A DNA stretch of 53,583 bases, from NCBI GenBank assembly GCA_049999765.1, contig JBNGIQ010009458.1, positions 480,731 through 534,313 on the forward strand. The letters are read 5' to 3'. Origin of the DNA: Phaeoceros laevis (taxonomy: Eukaryota > Anthocerotophyta > Anthocerotopsida > Notothyladales). A model generated the notes under the pieces. The model did not search any database, had not been told where the DNA came from, and saw nothing but the letters and a program-made list of their open reading frames with translations. The position numbers were made by a program, and so were the translations under genes. Below, piece by piece: positions 46,457-53,583 of this stretch. Numbering within the stretch: position 1 is the stretch's first letter; each line of letters opens with the position of its first letter.

Positions 46457-47895
46457 ACCTCTCAGCAACTCTTGTCAACAGATGTAGGATATCCGACAAG
46501 AATAGACTGAAATTGCGCAGGTGATGAAGCCACAAAGCACGGGGGTGTAGAGCGGGTGTAGAGCTCTAGAGATCGTGCTCAAGTTCACAGACTGCTCAAA
46601 ATGCTGCTGCTCCTGGAGATTGTGCTCAAGTTCACAGACTGCACAAACTGCTGCTGCTCACTGACGTCTTTGAAGGGGCGCTACTCCATACAAGAAGAAA
46701 CTGACTGCCGAGAATGCCGAAACCTTCCAGCATAATTCAAGTGCAGCCAGATGAACTTTCTTCTGAACTTCCGGACTTACTCGGCAATGACCTGGAGAAA
46801 CGAACCAACAAATATGTTCCACCGCCAGTGAGCTGCAAGCTGTCGACGTCGTATCACGAGTTGCTGAAGACCGTTCGGTCCTACACACCTCTGAGGCTCT
46901 GGGGCCTACCAAAAGCAACAGTGCCCGCCTGGTCGTCGGACTTTGACTGCAATATCTACATACTCCTTATTACCCCTTCACAGTCAGCCAAGAACCAGCA
47001 AATTGAGGAGCTTGCCCTACTGCGTATTGCCGCGTCCGGTGGAAAACGTGCTGGATCCTCCCTCTCGTCGAGTCCTCACTAAATATGGAGAAATAGCCTG
47101 CGATTTCCGAGTATGTATCCGGTTCGGGGAATGTGCAGAGGAGTTTGCTGGAGCCAAAAGATCTGCCACCTGTCCTGACATGACGGTGGAAACAAATACG
47201 ACGAGAGCGTCACGTCCATCAGGCTGCGGACAAGTGTCCCGATCAGAGCAGGCTTGCCACCTATGTACATTTGCTAACTGTCACCAGTGCATATGCTCCG
47301 AGACAAAGTCCAAAATGCAATCACTCTCCACAGACAATGCTCAGCAAGGGAAGCGTGAGCGCAGTGTTTACCGGTCACGTTGCTGTCTGCTCGGTATCCA
47401 CCTTGCCAGCCATCTGCAAAACCAGCAACCGAGAAAATGGCATGTTGAGCTTCACGTCACGCCGCCGGCATGCTCCCTCCGATATCCTTCTGGCGGACAG
47501 CAAATTGCTTTGCAAAGATGCAGAAGAAGTTCGACTGGACACTCATCATAAGGCCAGCAGCATCGCGGCCATCAACAACAAGGAGGCTGACAGCCTCGAC
47601 TGGCTGTTGCCTGCTGCCGGCGCTAAACGCATGCGCGGGATCTGTCTTCAATACCGATTCCCTGATGAGAAGCTCGTGTCCAAAGTTGCGCAGGCGGGAA
47701 CGTGACACCGTCCCAGTTTAAACCATGTGACCGTGGTCCCCAACGGAACCGGATGCTGCCAGACAGGGAACACTATCATTACGCACGCTGCGGACATGTC
47801 AATTGAATGAGGCTCCAGGACGTAATAGCCGTCATGACTTATTGCTAACAGACACGCGCTAGCAAAATTAGGGCTCCGAGGAGAGAAAACATGTA
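46457..47895. other. Upstream region of the AAA+ gene and VPS41 3' end; no gene recognised
   Basis: About 1.4 kb. Open frames exist on both strands (plus 46714-47082 and 46943-47551, minus 47457-47708) but overlap each other and match nothing I know; a small gene cannot be excluded. A 47-bp imperfect tandem duplication lies at about 46569-46660, in the promoter or leader of the AAA+ gene, next to gggtgtagagc twice at 46544. Confidence 0.45.
46569..46660. repeat. 47-bp imperfect tandem duplication upstream of the AAA+ gene
   Basis: gtgctcaagttcacagactg recurs with a 47-bp period (starts near 46575 and 46622), each copy followed by tgctgctgctc. It lies about 110-200 bp upstream of the minus-strand start codon at 46456. 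Confidence 0.88.
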
Positions 47896-50800
47896 TCAGC
47901 CACCCCAGCCATTGTTTCTTCTATCTTGCAAACTAGCTTGTCCAGTTTGTCGGTTGTCTTCAGCTCTTTTCTTCGCCGCTGAAGCAGCCGTGGTGCACAA
48001 AATACAACGCATCTCAAAACCTTTGGGTTCACTTGATTCTGGGATGCCCCCATTCTCTAAGAGGGCCCTGCCATCTCGTGAACCCAACCTCAGTTCTCCA
48101 GCAAAGGAACCCCCCTTGGCAAATTTACCATTTCCAGATTGCACTCTCTCCCCTACATTGCGTGAGTTACTCGATGTGTCGTTGAGGCAGGTTATGTGAT
48201 ACGCGTGGGTGCAGAAAAAGGCCACTACTGCCACATTCTGGAGTCCGACAGGATCCAGGCAGATGCAACATCGCCCACTCCCACCAACATTAGTTCGTCT
48301 GCCCGTGTTCAAAGCTTTGCTTGAAGTCCTACCTGGAGCAGCGATTTTTTTGGATGGGGGCTTGCTGCTGGCGCTTGCAGCGACATCAACCCCACCTTCT
48401 GGACCACCAACTCGAATAGCATGACGTGCTTCATGGTAGTACCTGACTAAAAGATCAACACAATCCGCCTGCAAGGTCGCTTGTCAGTTCCTATGCCATG
48501 CGAAACTCTGCGCATTTCCATAAACATATGAAAGCTGCTCCGAGAGAAATAGTGTATTCTTGTTAACCTTGAGGATGTTGTTGCAACCATGACGCAGCGA
48601 CATCTCTGTTCTGTAGTCTGCTATTATCTTTACAAGCCGATCTCTCAGCCTGAAAAACCAAATCAACGTACAACACTTACACGCAGTTGTTAAGTTTACC
48701 CAGAGCCTGGGAATAACAGGTCAAACAAAACTTACTGGGGGATGCTCATGCCAAGGGGAACTTTATTTATCAAATGCAGAGGATCGATGTTGCCAACCGT
48801 GTGCTCAAGTAGAGCACCCACCTACAAGAGCGGCAAATCAAGGAATGTTGTTACAGAGACCAGACCTGAACGAAAATATAAGGAGAACCATAAACGATCA
48901 CAAAAAACGGTACCATTTCAGAATTGTTGAGGCACTGGTTGATAAGCTCGTCCCACAACTCATCATCATGTTGAGCTGTTACGAATTGTATGGCCTGGTC
49001 ACAGATGCCAAGAACCAAAGATTGTATGTTGTCACAGATAGAATCAATCAAAAGTCTCTCGCTGGGGCCGTGCAACACTAACCTGCTCCATATCTTTCAG
49101 TTTGTTGATGATAAGAGAAAGAGCATCCCTTGTGTTCCCCATCCTCCCCAATATGAAAACCATCTCCTTCGTCAAATTTCGTCGTTTGCACACTTCATAT
49201 GCCTGGTTTTAAATGTGCACGACAGGTTCAGGAAGAGAGAATCTTCAAGAAACCATACCCGACTTTAAACTCCAACCCGCTAAGCTTACCTTGTCCAATG
49301 AATAATGCTGGCTACTTCGCAGAAACGGAAGTAGCAACCGAGGCTCATACTGAGCATAAAGCTTACCTTGTCCAGTGAATAATGCTGGCTACTTCGCAGA
49401 AATGGAAGCAGCAACCGAGGCTCGTACTGAGCATAAAGTTCAACCTTCAACACGAGTATACAATAGTCAAAAAGGTTGAATCGCCTCCGAAGAGAGAATA
49501 CATGTTAAGAACCAGCTGAGGAAACAAAGTGTCTGCCTGACTTGACACACCTGCAGATAGTGAAAGGTTTTTCCGGCATTTGGGTCTTTCTCAAACAACG
49601 CATGCAAGTATGAGTGTAACAGAGGCTTATACTGTTCATCTTTCCCTGCCTTCAGGAGCTGAGGGACCACCTCGGAAGCAGGTATTCTATCGCTCTGCTG
49701 TATGTACAGTGAGACAGCCCTCTTCCCATCCAATGCCATCAAGGGAATGACCTGGTGATGTGAACAGCCAAACTAGTAAGTGGCAAACACACAGACTTAC
49801 TTAGCCAGCCAGGCCAAAGCACGTAGAGTCTTACCTTGTCACGTATAGCTCCATGAAGATTATTTTCTTCAATAAAATCGAACACATTTGGTTTTCGTAA
49901 CTGGTTCAGCCGTAGAATGAGCCAAACAAGGTTACGGACTTCTAAGAACTTTCACAAAATCTGTTCAAATAGAGGACTTAGGAGGACAGTGCTCATGGCT
50001 CACACAACACATGACGCATACCTCCAGGAGAATCACAAGAGCTTTCTCGTGCTGCTTCTCCATCATACAAAGCGCCAATAGAACCTGATAGTGCAGATCA
50101 AGTTATGACACTGCATGGAGGTTTCACTTCTAAAATCCAAGAATGTGGAGCACAAAGCATATGACAACATGTGGCTCTTTGTAGAATGAGCAACCTCTTG
50201 CAACGCTGAAGACTTTAAACTTGTATTCATCTGCAATTCTACTGCATTAATAATAGTCTTCACCGAATACAGATCTTTCGGCCATGTTTGGATTGTTGTC
50301 AATAGCTGCTCATGATAAGCTGGATTTATTAAGAGTGAGTTGAGGACAATCTGCAAAAACCACATGAGGTTTAAATCTTAGTGAGAAGCAACAAGAAGTT
50401 GACAAGGACAACACCAGACGAGGCCCCTCCAATTTTCTGACTTCACAGGCCCAGAGCAAGAGAGCAAGTCAAAATGAACCACCTCATAGACAGAGTCCTT
50501 GAGACGTGGATTGGAGATGGGGACGTAAGGAGCAAGCTTCGGAAGCTGCCTCAGCTGTGCAAAGTTGAAAATCCATCTGCAGTCACAAACCACAAATGTT
50601 CGGCTGAGAAATCAGGCATATCACTAGGCGACAACGAGGCTGTCAGTCTCAAATACAAACACCTCACCTTTCCCAGGCTGCGGCAGAACCACGCAGCAGC
50701 TTTGGGCAAAGGGCTGCAGCCTGGGCATATTGCCTCTCCAGTACCAGGTGATCTAGGTACCTAGAACCCACCTGCCAGCCAGAAACGAGCACAAGAAACA

Positions 50801-52875
50801 CTGCATAAGCCTTGTTATTGGCAACCTCAGTAGTTGCTCGCATCTCAACCAACGTGTTTGACAGCACAATCTAAAATACGAAGCGACATGCACAGTACCT
50901 CATCAAGCAGTTCCTTTCTTCCATTTCCAGCCTCTACTGCAGCAAGGGCTTTCTCATGCCAACCATGTTGCAAAAGCCAGGCCACATGATCGTCGGCATC
51001 CCTGGCTTACATAATCAAGTTAAACAAAACATCTTCAAACCAGTCCATGCAAGCTCAAGAAAGACAGAGACCTCAAATTACCTTGGCCGTGCTATAACCA
51101 CATCTTTGGGTGAAACTATATAATACAAGGGTTCATACCCTTCTGCCCATTGACCACCACCACTGCTACTTCCTGCACCACAAACTCAAATTCAATTGCT
51201 TCACAAGCAATCCCTGCAAGTGATACCGTGATCGAACATAGTGTGTCTGATCTGGATATTAGAAAAGTACCAGCAAAAGGAGCATGTGCCAAAAGGTAAT
51301 CTTTCGCCTCATAATGCTCATACCCCAGTACAGACAGTGCATCAGAAGCAAGTTCCTCGTTCTTCAGAGTTACAATATGTACCTCTGGCCAGTTAGACTC
51401 CCCCTGAAAACGACACACTGCAAGTAAGGAGCTGTGGGCGCCATGGCACCAGACGGAGTATAACGTGAAAAATATGCAATCCTGGTACTCAGGCTCAACC
51501 TGTTTCTGGTTAGTAGCCTTAGATTGTCCCGTGCTGCCAGGTTCTCCACGAGGTACATAAGCCAGGACAACAAGGGCATCACCATAGGGCGCAAGGCCAG
51601 AAATGAAGTACTCTGTCTTAAACACAGCAACTATTTCCACGTATTTTATGCCTTCACTTAAAGGAAGTTTCCTTCCTCGTCCCAGTAAGTCAGCACCCAA
51701 AACGCCTGCAGTCGATACTAAAATCCCTTTCACTGCTCCCCTCGTCCGAACAGCTGCGACTTTCACGCAGTTGGCCCATCCAATTACGAAAACACTGTCG
51801 TCCTGACAAAACCATGGGTAATAAAAAATAAGTCCAAGCAACCTATCCACAGATAAGAAGAAACTCCATCATGACAAACAGCTTTATGCATGAAGGAAAC
51901 ACCGACCTGCCACACAATGTGAGGCCGTACAAGCTCTGGCCGGGGGCTATCAGGGGGCCGCTCAATGAAGGACAGCCGATGTTGAGTAGATGTATCAAAA
52001 ATCTTCACACCTGTATTGTTTGCCCAAGCAATCAGACTCGTTCTCCACTTGATGACATGGATTGGACCCTCTCCAGAATGTAGGACCTGGAATAACCACC
52101 CCGGTGAATGAAACATAGTCAAGATACTCAGAATCGACATAGACCTGTGGTGGTAACGTTTCGAGCCTCACCTGATCCCGAGCACCAAGCCAGCCTTTGC
52201 TATTGAAGACAAGCTGTCCAGCCAGCCCTCCAGCAGCAAATTGCTTGGATGACTTCGTTCCATACTCCGGGTCCAAAGCCACTGCTTTTACGGGCCTAAG
52301 ATACTCATGTCTTTCTTTCTCGTCGGTATAAAGACTGCTGACCACAACAGTACCATCATCTGAGCAACTCCCAATATACTCGCCTTCGGCATCAAAAGCC
52401 AGTTCATTTACAGCAGCTGTATGCACAGCAAACTCCTTCACCTGCGCATTCAATTGATCGACAATTCAAGGATTGACTTCTACCCAAATAACAGGGGTTT
52501 GCAAACCGCAGCCTTGCCACTACTGACCTGATTTCCTTGATAGTCAAGTAGATGCACGGTGCCGTCGCTGGTCCCCAGAGCTATGATGCGATCACCAACC
52601 GTAAGGCAGGAGGCTCCAGAGGATGAAACAATTCCTGGCACGCTACCACCCAGCCGCTGGTACTTGAGCCGAGGTTCCTCGTCCTCCTCCTCCACCTCCT
52701 GCTCATCATCGTCTTCAGCAGCATCATCCTCGTCCAGCTCGTCGTCTCCATCACCCCCATCTTGAGATACTGCAGCAGAAACCTCTGACGCGTGGGCCCT
52801 GTCTGAAACCTGAACAGGACCAATGGATGCATGTGTCGCCATAGCTTTGGGATCTTCCTCCACCATGGTGCGCAT
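47896..52875 (-). CDS. VPS41: VPS41, HOPS tethering-complex subunit
   Basis: VPS41 is a core HOPS subunit that tethers late endosomes to the vacuole and works with Rab7 and SNAREs. The gene has many exons. The first (52528-52875) has a strongly acidic stretch, then 'LKYQRLGGSVPGIVSSSGAS' and 'IALGTSDGTVHLLDYQGNQ'. WD-like propeller exons follow with 'VNELAFDAEGEYIGSCSDDG' and 'FAAGGLAGQLVFNSKGWLGA'. Middle exons form the CHCR/clathrin-repeat solenoid ('LLKAGKDEQYKPLLHSYLHA', 'KRRNLTKEMVFILGRMGNTR'). The C-terminal RING-like domain has 'CCICLDPVGLQNVAVVAFFC', 'THAYHITCL' and 'MRCILC', as in plant VPS41. ATG 52875 is the first in frame; ATG 52866 is close. One exon carries a 77-bp tandem duplication (49284-49437). 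This does not destroy the gene if the first donor is used. Confidence 0.92.
49284..49437 (-). repeat. 77-bp tandem duplication copying an exon core and its 5' splice site in VPS41
   Basis: The units 49284-49360 and 49361-49437 differ at four positions. On the minus strand the first copy met is the real exon (49367-49444, 26 codons from 'VELYAQ' to 'HYSLDK') with donor gtaagc. The second copy repeats 'YEPRLLLPFLRSSQHYSLDK' with its own gtaagc donor and an upstream 'tgctcag' that could serve as an acceptor. Between the two exon cores there are only 17 bases, too short for an intron. Because 77 is not a multiple of 3, including both copies would shift the frame. Confidence 0.93.
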
Positions 52876-53583
52876 CACATTCTCTGCCCGAAGATTCCTA
52901 CAACCCAAGTCAATTCATCCCTTGCATGCCAATCCGCCTCCACTGCTCCTAATCTGCCAAGCCCATGCAATTGTCACAGCAGACGAATGCCAGGCAAGAA
53001 TGCCACTCGTCCACTATCGCCCACGCTTTCTCAGATCGGCATTCGAGACGAATCAGATGCTGTGACGCCCCAATCCCTGCAAGCTCAGCCGGATCAGGCT
53101 GGCCCCAGCCGCGATTCAAATTCCCAGCAACGCGCAGTAATCGCATGGTTGCTCAGTTCTTTTGGACAATCGACCTGGATAGGCTTGAACAGGATCGAAT
53201 AATAATGCGGCGATAGTGGAACATTGGGGACAAGCACCGTCGAAATCGGGCACCCACGCGGACGGGAGAGTCAGGAAGTGGCCACTCGGAGAAGGGGGAC
53301 TGACCACTCAGAAGAGGCCAGCATGAGCAGGGCGGGGTTTTCAGAGGGTTGAGCGAGGGACGCCCGGACTGGGGCCCATCGCCAACGCCATGGTCAGTGC
53401 GTCACGGCTATGAGGTACGACTCAAAAATCCATCAAAACATTCCTTTCCTCAGGTGAGGTACCGTAAGACACCATGTGACAGACCTCGGTTACAGAGCAT
53501 TTACCCCTACATATGATTAGCACAATTGCACACAAAGGCACAGCATGAGGACCCCAGATCCCGCCCAGACCCCAGATCCCGCC
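52876..53583. other. Upstream region of VPS41 to the window end
   Basis: Presumed promoter and leader of the minus-strand VPS41 gene. A tgtag just before the first coding bases leaves room for a 5'-UTR intron. No other gene was recognised. The last 33 bases are a tandem repeat cut by the window edge (18-bp unit, accccagatcccgcccag, at 53551 and 53569). Confidence 0.5.

Noticed and set aside
46943-47551. 202-codon plus-strand frame between the AAA+ gene and VPS41
   Set aside because: Cys/Ser/Arg-rich with no domain, overlapped by equally open frames on both strands; not enough to call a gene.
49349-49366. A real 17-bp intron between the two VPS41 exon copies
   Set aside because: Although bounded by gt...ag, 17 bases is far below the minimum for plant splicing.
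1-53583. CRISPR array or prokaryotic defence island
   Set aside because: No spaced direct-repeat array is present; the repeats are adjacent tandem duplications, and genes have spliceosomal introns.

Overview
The window is nuclear DNA from a green plant (streptophyte). The genes have short GT-AG introns (mostly 60-250 bp). They include plant-type CP12, a fasciclin-like protein, the m6A-writer subunit VIRILIZER, a Rad60-SLD protein, VPS41 with a C-terminal RING, and a CbbX-type AAA+ ATPase with ankyrin repeats. The dense layout and a bacterial-looking intronless glutamine-synthetase gene suggest an early-diverging lineage (charophyte alga, bryophyte or lycophyte), but I cannot name the species. 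Two runs of exactly 100 N (2923-3022 and 32110-32209) are assembly gaps.

Layout: 1-345, decayed minus-strand copy of the 3' end of the Rad60-SLD gene; 2538-4108 (+), GC-rich type-III (GlnT-like) glutamine synthetase, broken by a gap; 4408-5562 (-), Rad60-SLD protein; 6609-7004 (-), CP12; 7364-9034 (-), alpha/beta-hydrolase; 9451-10155 (+), fasciclin-domain protein; 10954-12047 (-), short MoCo-sulfurase-like PLP protein; 12946-23494 (+), VIRILIZER with a large poly-Gln tract; 23495-25830, AT-rich intergenic DNA; 25831-29305 (+), DEDDy 3'-5' exonuclease; about 29482-31200 (+), DRB-like dsRNA-binding protein, separate from or fused to the exonuclease; 34166-35572 (+), F-box/kelch protein; about 37130-42759 (+), decayed Ty3/Gypsy retrotransposon; 44211-46456 (-), ankyrin/AAA+ ATPase; 47896-52875 (-), VPS41.

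There is no operon-like logic. Two gene pairs are divergent with short shared upstream regions (hydrolase/fasciclin, about 416 bp; MoCo-sulfurase-like/VIRILIZER, about 900 bp). The RNA-linked genes VIRILIZER, exonuclease and DRB-like protein lie next to each other; this may be chance, or the last two may be one fused gene.

Most notable in the hunt: (i) the GlnT-like gene as a horizontal-transfer candidate; (ii) a 3'-5' exonuclease directly followed by a DRB-type dsRBD; (iii) a 77-bp tandem duplication in VPS41 that copies an exon core with its donor site; (iv) a retroelement pol frame whose three RT-region stops are all TAG, with no integrase visible; (v) a window-wide pattern of perfect or near-perfect two-copy tandem duplications of 15-77 bp; (vi) a compact twin-hairpin element with a GNRA-type loop near 36.9 kb.
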